From positions 186,001 to 250,000 of the forward strand of contig NZ_VRLV01000006.1 of assembly GCF_009760925.1 (NCBI RefSeq): DNA of 64,000 nucleotides, in the 5' to 3' direction. Positions 15,526-23,644 of this stretch are shown in pieces. Each line of letters begins with the position of its first letter. Position 1 is the stretch's first letter. This DNA is from Nonomuraea typhae (GTDB lineage: Bacteria; Actinomycetota; Actinomycetes; Streptosporangiales; Streptosporangiaceae). The notes beneath the pieces are model-generated. The model saw nothing but the letters and a program-made list of their open reading frames with translations, did not search any database and had not been told where the DNA came from. Both the position numbers and the translations under genes were made by a program.

Positions 15526-16095
15526 ATGTGGGAACCGGCACCGCTGGAACACGTCCTCGGCCTCTTCCGGAACCTGGCGGCACCGTGGTGGCTCAGCGGC
15601 GGACACGCGCTCGAGCTGGCCGTGGGACAGGCGTACCGAGAGCACGGCGACGTCGACATCTCCGTGCTGCGCCGGGACCAGCTCGCCGCCCGCCGGCTGC
15701 TGGCCGGATGGGACCCGCACGTCGCGGACCCACCCGGTTCACTGCGGCCGTGGCCGCCGGACGAGGTGCTCCCCGAACGCGCCCACGACATCTGGGTGCG
15801 CGAGCACCCCGGCGGCCCATGGCGCTTCCAGCTCATGCTCGACGAGGCCGAGGGGGAGGAGTGGGTCTACCGCCGCGACCCCCGCATCCGCCGCCCCCTC
15901 TCCACGGTCGCCCCCGGCCACCGCATCGCCCCCGAGATCCAGCTCCTCTACAAATCCCGCGATCCCCGCCCCAAGGACGAAACCGACTTCACGCAGGTTC
16001 TGCCGATCCTGGACGCGACGCAGCGCGCCTGGCTGGCCGAAGCCCTGCGCACCGCGCACGACTCCCACCCCTGGCGGCCGCGACTACTGGCCTGA
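15526..16095 (+). CDS. aminoglycoside/lincosamide-type nucleotidyltransferase-like protein
   Basis: A 189-residue protein. WWLSGGHALELAVG (21-34) and HGDVDISVLRRD (40-51) form the minimal nucleotidyltransferase motif GG-x-A plus D-x-D, as in LinB/AadA-like enzymes that adenylylate small molecules. A later YKSRDPRPKDETDF motif is also usual in this family. It lies downstream of the operator-controlled promoter at 15390, which may drive it. Whether it confers drug resistance is unknown. Confidence 0.75.
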   Translation: MWEPAPLEHVLGLFRNLAAPWWLSGGHALELAVGQAYREHGDVDISVLRRDQLAARRLLAGWDPHVADPPGSLRPWPPDEVLPERAHDIWVREHPGGPWRFQLMLDEAEGEEWVYRRDPRIRRPLSTVAPGHRIAPEIQLLYKSRDPRPKDETDFTQVLPILDATQRAWLAEALRTAHDSHPWRPRLLA

Positions 16096-16164
16096 CCAGG
16101 CATGACCCGGCCAAAGGCGGGAAGGGTCCGCACATCGCCACATCACCCGGAGGTGTGACCGACC

Positions 16165-16881
16165 ATGACCAACGCCTGGGACTACACCCGCCTCGCCGCC
16201 CCCACGACCCGCCCGCCGTACGCACCCGCCGCCATGGACCGCCTGCTGACCGCCGTCGGCCCGTGCCGGGCCGCCGTCATCGGCGCCGGCACCGGCCACC
16301 TGGCCCTCGAACTCCTCGCGCGCGGCTGCGAGGTGGACGCCGTCGAACAGGACTCGGCCCTGCGCGACATCGGCCGCGAACGCACCGTCGACTCGCCGCG
16401 CGCCCACTGGCACTCCGGTACGGCCGGCCTGCCGGGAGCCCGCTTCGGGCTGGTGACGTTCGGCTGCTCCGCCGGCCTCCGGGCCTTCTACGAGGCGTGC
16501 CGGTTGCTCGGCGGGCACGGGCGGGTGGCCTGCGTACGCAACCGGCGGCGCCTGGACGATCCGCTGCAGGCCGAGATCGAAGCCCTCATCCGCAGCCGGG
16601 TCCCCGGCTACATCGGCGCCCGCCCCACCTGCCAGGCCGCGGCCATCGACGCCTCCGGGCTGTTCGGCAAGGCCGTCCGCTTCGAGGAGCCGATCGTGCA
16701 CCGGGTGCCGGTGCTCGACTGGCTGGCCTCCTGGCGTTCCCACGCCGGCCTTCAGCGGCAGGCGGGAGCGCGGTTCTACGAGGTGGTCTTCGAGATCGAG
16801 GACCTCGTCCTGCGGCACGGCGTCGGCACGATCGAGGTGCCGTACACGACGCTCGGCTGGACGGCCGAAGCGCCCTCATGA
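16165..16881 (+). CDS. class I SAM-dependent methyltransferase-like protein
   Basis: A 238-residue protein with motif I AAVIGAGTGHLALELL (about 36-51), an acidic residue ending strand 2 (VDAVEQD) and a Rossmann-type order. The C-terminal part (ARFYEVVFEIEDLVLR, IEVPYTTLGW) is not diagnostic. The substrate is unknown. It follows a GGAGG-like site (CCCGGAGGTG) and its stop overlaps the convergent ABC permease gene end (16876). Confidence 0.72.
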   Translation: MTNAWDYTRLAAPTTRPPYAPAAMDRLLTAVGPCRAAVIGAGTGHLALELLARGCEVDAVEQDSALRDIGRERTVDSPRAHWHSGTAGLPGARFGLVTFGCSAGLRAFYEACRLLGGHGRVACVRNRRRLDDPLQAEIEALIRSRVPGYIGARPTCQAAAIDASGLFGKAVRFEEPIVHRVPVLDWLASWRSHAGLQRQAGARFYEVVFEIEDLVLRHGVGTIEVPYTTLGWTAEAPS

Positions 16882-17694
16882 GGAGGTCCGCCTGCGGAAC
16901 AGCAGGGCCGCGACCGGAATGCTCACCAGCAGCGCGCCCCCGAGCCAGAGCGCTGCCAGGACACCGGACGCGCCCATCGGCTGATCGAGCAGCAACGACC
17001 GCAGCGTCGCCACGACCGGGGTGACGGGCTGATGCTCGGCGAACCCCCGCAGAATCGCCGGCATCGTCTCCGCCGGGACGACGCCGTCCGACAGATACGG
17101 CAGGAACAGCACCACGAAGCTGAACGCCCCCGCCGCCTGCGTGGACTTCACCAGCAGCCCCCACAACACCGCGAGTGACGACATCGCCAGGATGTATCCG
17201 GCTATCAAGGCCAGCACCAGCAACCACTCGACCGGCGAGGCGGTCGGCCGGAAACCCATCACCAGCGCGGCGGCCAGCGCGATCGCGCAGGCCGCCACGT
17301 TCCGCACCATCGAGGCCACCACGTGCCCGGCCGGAACCACCCAGCCGCTGATCGGCAGCGTGCGGAAGCGGTCGATCATGCCGCCGGTCATGTCGTCGGC
17401 GATGTTCACGGCCGTGAGGGCCGCGCCGTACCCGCCCGACATCAGCAGGACAGCGGGAACGACGAAGTCGATGTACGGCAGGCCGCTGGAGCCGGTGCTG
17501 ATCGCGCCGCCGAACACGTACACGAACAACACCATGATGATCACGGGTAGTGCGGTGTTCACGATCAGGCTGTCGGGGATGCGCAGCTCGCGGCGCAGGT
17601 CACGGACGGCCAGGCGGCGCAGGTCGGCTACGGCGTTCATGCGGCGCGGGCCGGCTACGGCGTTCACGCGGGGCGGGTTGGTCACGGCGTTCAC
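16876..17694 (-). CDS. ABC-2 type permease (DrrB-like)
   Basis: A 272-residue membrane protein with about six hydrophobic helices and the ABC2 loop motif DMTGGMIDRFRTLPISGW. The start is GTG 17694, inside the stop of the ATPase gene (GTGA). The first 27 codons are a three-fold 9-codon repeat (VNAVTNPPR, VNAVAGPRR, MNAVADLRR), so two later start codons (17667 GTG, 17640 ATG) are equivalent copies of the first. It forms an exporter with the upstream ATPase. Confidence 0.85.
   Translation of the reverse strand: MNAVTNPPRVNAVAGPRRMNAVADLRRLAVRDLRRELRIPDSLIVNTALPVIIMVLFVYVFGGAISTGSSGLPYIDFVVPAVLLMSGGYGAALTAVNIADDMTGGMIDRFRTLPISGWVVPAGHVVASMVRNVAACAIALAAALVMGFRPTASPVEWLLVLALIAGYILAMSSLAVLWGLLVKSTQAAGAFSFVVLFLPYLSDGVVPAETMPAILRGFAEHQPVTPVVATLRSLLLDQPMGASGVLAALWLGGALLVSIPVAALLFRRRTSS
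17614..17694 (-). repeat. three tandem 27-bp copies of the permease start region
   Basis: 17694-17668, 17667-17641 and 17640-17614 each encode x-NAV-x4-R and each begins with a start codon (GTG, GTG, ATG). The unit is 27 bp, so gain or loss of a copy keeps the frame. Confidence 0.8.
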
Positions 17695-18632
17695 GCGGCG
17701 GCCGCCGTGAGCGTGAAGAAGACGTCGTCGAGGGTGGGGGCGCGCAGCTCCACGCGTTCGACCTCGACCCCGGCCCGGTGCAGCCGTTCCAGCGCGTGCC
17801 TGAGGTGGTCCGGGTCCTGGACGGCGATGGTGATCTCCTGCCGGGCCGTTTCGACCGCGTCGCCGATGGCGGAGAGCGCTCGCGGGGTGTCCCCGGCATG
17901 GACGAGACGCAGCACGAGACGCTCCGAGCCGACCTGGCGCTTCAGCGCGGCGGGGGAGTCGTCGGCCACGACCCGGCCGCCGTTGATCACCGCGACGCGG
18001 TCGGCGAGCTGGTCGGCCTCCTCCAGGTACTGCGTGGTCAGGAGGATCGTCGTGCCCGTGCCGAGCAGCTCCCGGATCACCGCCCACAACTCGGCCCGGC
18101 TGCGCGGGTCGAGCCCGGTGGTGGGCTCGTCGAGGAACAGGATGCGCGGCTCCGACACCATGCTGGCCGCGAGGTCGAGCCTTCTGCGCATGCCACCCGA
18201 GTACGTCCCGACCTGGCGGCCGGCGGCCTTCGCCAGGTCGAAGCGCTCCAGCAGCTCCTGTGCCCGCTTCCTGGCCCTTCTGCGGCCCAGGTGGTAGAGC
18301 CCGGCGAACAGTTCGAGGTTCTCGCGCCCGGTCAGCAGGTCGTCCACGGTGGCCTGCTGCGCGGTCAGCCCGATGGCCCGCCGTACCGCGACGCCCTCGC
18401 GCACGACGTCGTGGCCGCCCACGGAGGCGCTGCCGCTGTCCGGAGCCAGAAGCGTGGTCAGGATGCGCACCGTCGTCGTCTTCCCCGAGCCGTTGGGGCC
18501 CAGCAGCGCCAGCAGCGAGCCGGTGGGGACGCTCAGGTCGATCCCGTTCAGCACCCGCGTGTCACCGAACGACTTGGCCAGCCCCCGTGCCACGATGGCA
18601 TCTGTGAATGACGTACTGTGTATGACGTTCAT
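17691..18632 (-). CDS. ABC transporter ATPase (DrrA-like)
   Basis: A 313-residue ATPase: Walker A LLGPNGSGKTTT (about 43-54), Q loop, signature YSGGMRRRLDLA, Walker B RILFLDEPTTGLDP, and a DrrA-type C-terminal domain ending VELRAPTLDDVFFTLT. This subfamily exports drugs or lipids with DrrB-like permeases. The gene is divergent from the TetR gene at 18683, and a palindrome covers its start codon, so TetR control is likely. Confidence 0.9.
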   Translation of the reverse strand: MNVIHSTSFTDAIVARGLAKSFGDTRVLNGIDLSVPTGSLLALLGPNGSGKTTTVRILTTLLAPDSGSASVGGHDVVREGVAVRRAIGLTAQQATVDDLLTGRENLELFAGLYHLGRRRARKRAQELLERFDLAKAAGRQVGTYSGGMRRRLDLAASMVSEPRILFLDEPTTGLDPRSRAELWAVIRELLGTGTTILLTTQYLEEADQLADRVAVINGGRVVADDSPAALKRQVGSERLVLRLVHAGDTPRALSAIGDAVETARQEITIAVQDPDHLRHALERLHRAGVEVERVELRAPTLDDVFFTLTAAAA

Positions 18633-18633
18633 A
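18621..18633. promoter_or_regulatory. TATGA-CGT-TCATA operator candidate
   Basis: A perfect 5-bp inverted repeat around CGT overlaps the ABC ATPase start codon, in the short divergent gap with the TetR gene. ATGACGT also occurs as a direct repeat at 18608-18614. It fits a TetR site controlling the exporter. Confidence 0.45.
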
Positions 18634-18682
18634 GTTTTAAGGTAATGCAGAATCCTAGGAGCGAGTCAAGGAGGAACTTCAG

Positions 18683-19408
18683 ATGGCGCTGCCGCCAGTG
18701 ATCATCCGCATGTGGGGACGCGAACCCATGCCCCGCCGCGGCCCGCGCCCCCGCCTCGACCTGGCGGCGATCACCACGGCCGCCATCGAGATCGCCGACG
18801 CCGAGGGCCTGACCGGCGTCTCCATGGCCGGCGTCGCCGCGCGCGTGGGAGTGGCCACCACCGCGCTCTACAGGTACATCGACAGCAAGGAAGACCTGCT
18901 CATAGCCATGGCCGACGCCGCGGCCCCCGACCCGCCACCGCCCGCCGGCCACTGGCGCGACTACCTGTCCGAATGGACCCGCACCCAGCGCGACTTCCTG
19001 CTCCAGCACAGCTGGCTGCTGTCGATCACCCAGCTCGTCCCGCCGCTGGGCCCGCGACGGCTGCTGTGGCTCGACCGCGCCCTGGCCGCCCTGGACGGCA
19101 CCGGCCTGGAGGACGGCGAAAAAATCAACGTCGCGAGCGCGCTGACCGGCTACGCCCTGACGGACGCCGCCCTGACCCACGGCGCCGGCAGCCCCGAATA
19201 CGACAAGGCCGGCATCACCGGCGCCCAGGACTACGGCGAAGCCCTAGCCGAAGTCCTGGACCCCGCCACCTACCCGGCACTGTCCTCGGCCATCGGAAAC
19301 GGCGCCCTGACCGGGGCCATAGGCTGGGTGGACGACGCCGACTTCCGCTTCGGCCTCAACCTGCTCCTGGACGGCATCGAACAACTGATCGCCAGACGAG
19401 CCGGCTAA
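18683..19408 (+). CDS. TetR-family regulator
   Basis: A 241-residue protein behind AAGGAGG with 8-base spacing. The N-terminal HTH (about 28-75) reads AAIEIADAEGLTGVSMAGVAARVGVATTALYRYIDSKEDLL, the TetR consensus. The C-terminal domain resembles TetR_C drug-type sensors. It is divergent from the DrrAB-like exporter and probably represses it until a ligand binds. Confidence 0.88.
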   Translation: MALPPVIIRMWGREPMPRRGPRPRLDLAAITTAAIEIADAEGLTGVSMAGVAARVGVATTALYRYIDSKEDLLIAMADAAAPDPPPPAGHWRDYLSEWTRTQRDFLLQHSWLLSITQLVPPLGPRRLLWLDRALAALDGTGLEDGEKINVASALTGYALTDAALTHGAGSPEYDKAGITGAQDYGEALAEVLDPATYPALSSAIGNGALTGAIGWVDDADFRFGLNLLLDGIEQLIARRAG

Positions 19409-19449
19409 TTCTGCGCCCGGAGAATGTTAATTCTGCGCCCGGAGAATGT
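19406..19449. repeat. perfect 22-bp tandem duplication between convergent genes
   Basis: 19406-19427 and 19428-19449 are identical. The first copy supplies the TAA stop of the TetR gene; the second holds the last codons of the DinB-like gene, whose stop spans the copy junction. Confidence 0.9.
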
Positions 19450-19948
19450 GCACCAGCCCGATCTCCGCGACATTCTTCGTCAGCTCGACATTGAGCCAGC
19501 CCGCGACCTCACCCAGCGTCTGCCCCTCACCCCAGGGCAACCCGGCCGTACGCGCGGTGGAATCCAGCTCCTCATCGGTCAACGCGAGCAACTCGGCCCG
19601 CCATTCATCTTTGAGCTGCCGAAGCCACGCACCCGCCGCCTCGATCCCACCCGGCCACCCGATCTCCTCCCTGGCCGGCGCCCCACCCCCGAAACAGTGC
19701 CGGAGCGTGGTCGTCCACCAGAACCCGATGTGCCAGGTAAGCCACCCGATCGACATCGCCGGCACGGGATCCGGCTCGGCGTCGGCCCAATCGGCCACCC
19801 AGGTTCCGTTGACCGGGCGGACGGTCCAGGTGTGTTCGGCCGGCTGCCACAGGGTGAGGTCGTCGTCCAGATCCTTCAGGTGGTATTCGAACAACGCCCA
19901 GGTGATGTCAAGCTGATGAACCAGGAGTTGCGCTCGTTTCGTCGTCAT
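19427..19948 (-). CDS. DinB-like protein
   Basis: A 173-residue helical protein. Features of the DinB/MST superfamily include LDITWALFEYHLKDLDDDLTLWQPA, then SIGWLTWHIGFWW and GQTLGEVAGWLNVELTKNVAEIGLV. These histidines usually form a metal site; the third position here is not a clear His, so metal binding is uncertain. DinB-like proteins act as thiol-dependent transferases or have no known role. It converges with the TetR gene. Confidence 0.75.
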   Translation of the reverse strand: MTTKRAQLLVHQLDITWALFEYHLKDLDDDLTLWQPAEHTWTVRPVNGTWVADWADAEPDPVPAMSIGWLTWHIGFWWTTTLRHCFGGGAPAREEIGWPGGIEAAGAWLRQLKDEWRAELLALTDEELDSTARTAGLPWGEGQTLGEVAGWLNVELTKNVAEIGLVHILRAQN

Positions 19949-20017
19949 GATCAGGGATCCTACGGATCATCGCTCACCGAGAAGAACCGCCCGGACGAGA
20001 GGGACATCGACGATCAG

Positions 20018-20305
20018 TCACCGGCCGCCCCCTCCAGGGCGCAGGAACGGCGGCCGATATCCAAGCGGATCCTGAAGCTCAGGAGGCTGCGCGGGCGTGG
20101 ACTCGATGAGGGCGAGCGCACGCTGGAAGACGCTCTTGTAGGCCGCCTCCCACGCCTGGCAGTCCCTGACGAGCCTTTCCGCGGCCGCGCCCTTCATCGC
20201 GCCGCTTTCGAGCAGGTCAATGAGCTTGCGCACGTCGCCGGCATGCTGGTCGCGCAACTGCTCAACCGTGCGCCGAGCGGCCTCGATCTGTTCCTGTGTC
20301 GCCAT
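20018..20305 (-). CDS. small helical protein (95 aa), possibly type VII-related
   Basis: A 95-residue, mostly helical protein starting MATQEQIEAARR at 20305. A long amphipathic helix, a KGAAAERLVRDCQAWEAAYK segment and a disordered Pro/Gly-rich tail follow. Length and spacing are WXG100-like, but no W-x-G turn is present. It is 16 bases downstream of the MazG-like gene on the same strand. Function unknown. Confidence 0.55.
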   Translation of the reverse strand: MATQEQIEAARRTVEQLRDQHAGDVRKLIDLLESGAMKGAAAERLVRDCQAWEAAYKSVFQRALALIESTPAQPPELQDPLGYRPPFLRPGGGGR

Positions 20306-20321
20306 CAGCCGGCACCCTTGA

Positions 20322-20621
20322 TTACTCCAGGTAGAGACGGTCACGAAAGGCGCCGCGCTCTGCACGTTTGGCAGCCGCCGCTTTCTCCACCGTCGTCCAA
20401 TCATGCCCCTCGGCCTCGGCCAGCGCACGAAGAACCTCGTAGACGTCGGCGATCTCCTCAATCACCTTCGCCGGTACGGCTTCGCGAACTTCGGCCGCCT
20501 CTTCGAACAACTTGTCCACCAGCGCCCCACGGTATTCACCGGCACCGAGAACTCGGACAACCGGCTCGTGGCCACTTCGGCGGATGACGGCCGGAATCCG
20601 GTCTCGTACAAGTTTGCCCAT
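20322..20621 (-). CDS. MazG-like nucleotide pyrophosphohydrolase
   Basis: A 99-residue protein. MGKLVRDRIPAVI at the start, then KLFEEAAEVREA (E-x2-E) and IEEIADVYEVLRAL (E-x2-D), form the all-alpha NTP-PPase metal site of small MazG-like enzymes. They hydrolyse NTPs to NMP and pyrophosphate and may sanitise nucleotide pools or serve phage defence. Probably cotranscribed with the 95-aa gene. Confidence 0.75.
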   Translation of the reverse strand: MGKLVRDRIPAVIRRSGHEPVVRVLGAGEYRGALVDKLFEEAAEVREAVPAKVIEEIADVYEVLRALAEAEGHDWTTVEKAAAAKRAERGAFRDRLYLE

Positions 20622-21072
20622 GTCTTCGCGGCCTCCATCACCTGATCGCTGGCAAGCCTTCGAACTACCCTGAATCGTTCACGTCCCAATAAGGCTGGGC
20701 ATAGGTGGATGATTGGAGGCTTCTACTCCTGCCGGCCGCCACCGAGGGCCGCACCGGCGTGCCTCCTGCGACCCTGACCGCGAGATCGTCCTTGTCGGCA
20801 TCAGGAGCCGTGGTCGTCACAGGGCAGATCCCAGCCTCTTTTGTCGATCGCGTTACTCCCGCGATCAGCAAGATGTGGACTGATATATCAAATCGGCACA
20901 GGTATCCCTCGCTGCTCGTACGCCTCCAGGGCACCGCAGGGTCAAGGCTCCAGGTAGACGAGCCAGAAGCGAGGATCATCAGCCGTTCACCAACGGCGTG
21001 AATCTACTGCCGGGCACATCGCAGTCAATCGGATTGATGCGTCGCGTTGGCTGTGGCTCTACGATCAACGCA
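20622..21072. other. 450-base gap with no convincing gene
   Basis: Two overlapping opposite-strand frames of about 100 codons exist here, but neither has a ribosome site or recognisable features. TACGAT lies 7 bases before the ATG at 21073 and may be a -10 for a leaderless transcript. Confidence 0.4.
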
Positions 21073-22020
21073 ATGAGTCTTGTCGGGATGAAGCCAGATC
21101 AAGCTCGTAACCTCGCGGCAGCTGCTGAGGTGGCGGGCGGATCGCTCGCCGTGCAAGGATCGCGGATCCGGCAGCTGCTGGATCGCTGGAACGGAGACTC
21201 AAGCCGTCTCGCTTCCTTTCCGGCGCGCGCCTCGTGGGCGGGGGATCAAGCCAAAGACATCCGGCGTCGTGCGGAGATCTTGGAGAAGGACCCAGAAGGT
21301 GTCGTGTTGTTCGCCAGCATGACAGGCGTCCTGGATCTCTGGGAGAAGCACAAAGAGAACGTCAGATCTGCGACCACTCCACTCAAGGTGTTCTCGATCA
21401 TGAGTGGTGTGGAGGCCGCGATCCAACTGCAGAAACGGTGGGCACAGGGCAGGAACGTCGCGGCGGCTCGCGCTGTCTACGACATCCGGCGCTATATGGG
21501 GGCTCTTCCCGGCGGTCGCAAACTCAATGATTTGATCGCCGAGATGCTCAAGGCACGAAAGATCCAAGACCTTTACAAACAGCCGTGGAAATGGCAGCAA
21601 TCGGTCTCCGCTGCCATGCAGCGGTTGCGTATCCCCGGTGCGCACCTCCTGGTCAAGAATCCTCCTGGCGCCGGGTTATTCGCTCGTGTCACTCTGCCGT
21701 TGGCCGTCGTCGGCGGTGTCAAAGAGACTGTTGTGCCTACCCACGATGGTGCTCAGGGTTGGGTGGACCGGGGCATGGGTGCGGTTCAAGCAGGCGGCGC
21801 TGTCGCGGTTTTAGGTGGCGCGGGGATAGCCACCGCCCTCGGCGCCTCAGCCGCCGTGGCAGCGGCGGTCCCCGTGGTCGGATGGGCCGCGCTTGCTGTG
21901 ACCGGTGCCTATTTTGTGGGGAGCTGGGCGTGGGACACCTGGGGCAACGACATCAAGGCAGGAGCGGGCAATGCCTGGGAAGGCGCGAAAGGCGTTGTTG
22001 AGAAGCTCAAGTTCTGGTGA
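21073..22020 (+). CDS. WXG100-like domain protein with C-terminal hydrophobic glycine-rich region
   Basis: A 315-residue protein starting MSLVGMKPDQ at 21073. The N-terminal 75 residues form an ESAT-6-like helical hairpin (ARNLAAAAEVAGGSLAVQG, then SFPARASWAGDQAKDIRRR, a WAG-type turn). A charged helical middle follows. Residues about 235-290 are a Gly/Ala-rich hydrophobic stretch (GGAVAVLGGAGIATALG, AVAAAVPVVGWAALAV), and the tail is rich in Trp and Gly. This layout is common in type VII-secreted effectors of actinomycetes, but the toxin activity is not identifiable. Confidence 0.6.
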   Translation: MSLVGMKPDQARNLAAAAEVAGGSLAVQGSRIRQLLDRWNGDSSRLASFPARASWAGDQAKDIRRRAEILEKDPEGVVLFASMTGVLDLWEKHKENVRSATTPLKVFSIMSGVEAAIQLQKRWAQGRNVAAARAVYDIRRYMGALPGGRKLNDLIAEMLKARKIQDLYKQPWKWQQSVSAAMQRLRIPGAHLLVKNPPGAGLFARVTLPLAVVGGVKETVVPTHDGAQGWVDRGMGAVQAGGAVAVLGGAGIATALGASAAVAAAVPVVGWAALAVTGAYFVGSWAWDTWGNDIKAGAGNAWEGAKGVVEKLKFW

Positions 22021-22050
22021 GCCACCCGGTCATTGAGGTGCGGAGGCATC

Positions 22051-22455
22051 ATGGCGTCCACGAAGGTTCCGCCCCTGGCGAGTAGTAACCGGCGCATCGT
22101 GCCCATCTGGACAGATGGCCTGCTTGCCATCGGCGCCGGTATCGTAGGCGGCGAATTGTTCGGCCGGACCATCAACTATTGGGCAGCCGTTGTTGGCGCG
22201 CTGCTGGTCGCGTCCTTGTGTAATCACGTTATCCTGTCGGTCTTGGCTGGCGGAAGCATCGGCAAGCTCATTAGCGGACTCCGGATCATCCGCACGGCCG
22301 ACCTTGGCAAGCCCGGCTTCGGGCAGGCGATCCGCCGTTGGCTCTGGGGCTTCTTCTACATCGTGATCTCCCCGGTGCTGTTTCTATCGGGCAGTGATGT
22401 GGATCACCTTGACATAGCAGGGTTGCGGATAGTCCGAAAGATAGACCTTCACTGA
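22051..22455 (+). CDS. RDD-family membrane protein
   Basis: A 134-residue protein behind GGAGG (4-base spacing). Hydrophobic helices and the RDD-like pattern RRIVPIWTDGLLAIGAG, then GKLISGLRIIRTADLGKPGFGQAIRRWL, support the family. RDD proteins are small membrane proteins of mostly unknown role. It lies 30 bases after the WXG100-like gene and may be its partner or immunity protein; that is inference. Confidence 0.65.
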   Translation: MASTKVPPLASSNRRIVPIWTDGLLAIGAGIVGGELFGRTINYWAAVVGALLVASLCNHVILSVLAGGSIGKLISGLRIIRTADLGKPGFGQAIRRWLWGFFYIVISPVLFLSGSDVDHLDIAGLRIVRKIDLH

Positions 22456-22471
22456 CGGGAGCTGATCGGTT

Positions 22472-23296
22472 GTGGAAACGCGCCTGGACGTGGAACTAGC
22501 TGAATTTCGTTCCCTGATAAGTAAGGCATTGGCGAAGGGCAGGACATCGACGCTGATCCGATTAACTGATGAGGAGTTGGCCGTCCTCGATCCGGAGGAG
22601 ACGTTTATCCCCAAGCCTCATCTAGCCTCTATGGACTCTCCGCAACGCGAATGGGTATTGGCCGCCGCGCTCCGCTCACTGGTCTCTCGCGAGGCCGTGG
22701 AGATCCGTAATATTGAGGAACTGGACGCTATTCTGCACGGCGGACCTAAGGCTCAGATCGACATGCATATTCGGATGGAGATCGATCTCGCCCTTACTCT
22801 CCGCCGTACCGCGGATCGTGCGCTTGCGGTCAAGCAGGAGAGCGCCGCCGGCTCAGCCTTCGGTTACGTGCACATACACGCCGCCAGCCTGTTGCTGGTA
22901 GAACGCATCACAGCCGGTGGGATGCATCTGTTCACGCTGGCCGGCAGCGTGCAGGACGCGGTGGATCTCATCCAGCCGCTTCTTGACCCCTATGGGGTGG
23001 CCGACAGGGATGGCGAAAGCATTTCCTTGGATCCCTCAGTTCTGGACCAAGAGCACGTGGGCCCGCTCGCAGCAGTGATCGACAATGCTCACGTCGTTGG
23101 TGAACTGGTTCTTCTGAGCGATCCACCGGGGCCCATGATGACGACGTATGCCACGGACAGCGCGATCTGGGCAGTGATCGTGAACATGCCGCACGCGCCG
23201 AGCGGAATAGCAGCCAGGCAGGTGAGCGCCGTGACGTTAGCACGTCACATCACTGGGATGCTGACCGCCGGAAGCCCGAGGGCGGGCCATGCCTGA
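22472..23296 (+). CDS. unrecognised 274-aa protein in the type VII-like island
   Basis: A 274-residue soluble protein from GTG 22472. The N-terminal third contains LTDEELAVLDPEE and a helical segment DSPQREWVLAAALRSLVSRE. The rest is alpha/beta (YVHIHAASLLLVERITAGGMHLFTLA). No catalytic motif is seen. Its size and order resemble EspG-type chaperones of ESX loci, but I cannot confirm this. It overlaps the WXG100 gene start by 8 bases. Confidence 0.5.
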   Translation: METRLDVELAEFRSLISKALAKGRTSTLIRLTDEELAVLDPEETFIPKPHLASMDSPQREWVLAAALRSLVSREAVEIRNIEELDAILHGGPKAQIDMHIRMEIDLALTLRRTADRALAVKQESAAGSAFGYVHIHAASLLLVERITAGGMHLFTLAGSVQDAVDLIQPLLDPYGVADRDGESISLDPSVLDQEHVGPLAAVIDNAHVVGELVLLSDPPGPMMTTYATDSAIWAVIVNMPHAPSGIAARQVSAVTLARHITGMLTAGSPRAGHA

Positions 23297-23537
23297 CCGA
23301 TTGAACGAGTGGCTAGCGGACATGCGCGTCATCGCCCAAGCCGCCGACGACATCGAGCGGACTCTGGAAGCGGTGGACGCCACGTGCGAAAGCAGTATTT
23401 GGGCGGGACCTGCCGGTGATCGCTTCCGAGGCGAGTGGGCGATGCACCGCGCGGCCATCCGAACCGCTCTCGATGATGTCAGAGCTCAGAATGAGACCAT
23501 TACCGCCAGGGTGAAGCGCGAAGCGCAGCAACAATAG
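23289..23537 (+). CDS. WXG100-like small protein (82 aa)
   Basis: An 82-residue helical hairpin with a central W-x-G turn (SIWAGPAGDRFRGEW, about 37-51) and no signal peptide, as in ESAT-6/WXG100 proteins secreted as dimers by type VII systems. The C-terminal KREAQQQ is short. It starts inside the previous gene, so the two are likely coupled. No EccC or other core secretion gene is in the window. Confidence 0.7.
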   Translation: MPDRLNEWLADMRVIAQAADDIERTLEAVDATCESSIWAGPAGDRFRGEWAMHRAAIRTALDDVRAQNETITARVKREAQQQ

Positions 23538-23644
23538 GCCAGGTAGTTGCCTTGGGCGCTACACTCAGGGCAGGCCACGAGCTATCACGTTGCGAACGGG
23601 CGGCCGGGACGATATAGCTCCTGCATCGACGATATGATACGGAT

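Noticed and set aside
20665..20979. 104-codon minus-strand frame in the 20.6-21.0 kb gap
   Set aside because: No ribosome site, no recognisable motif and an opposite frame of equal quality.
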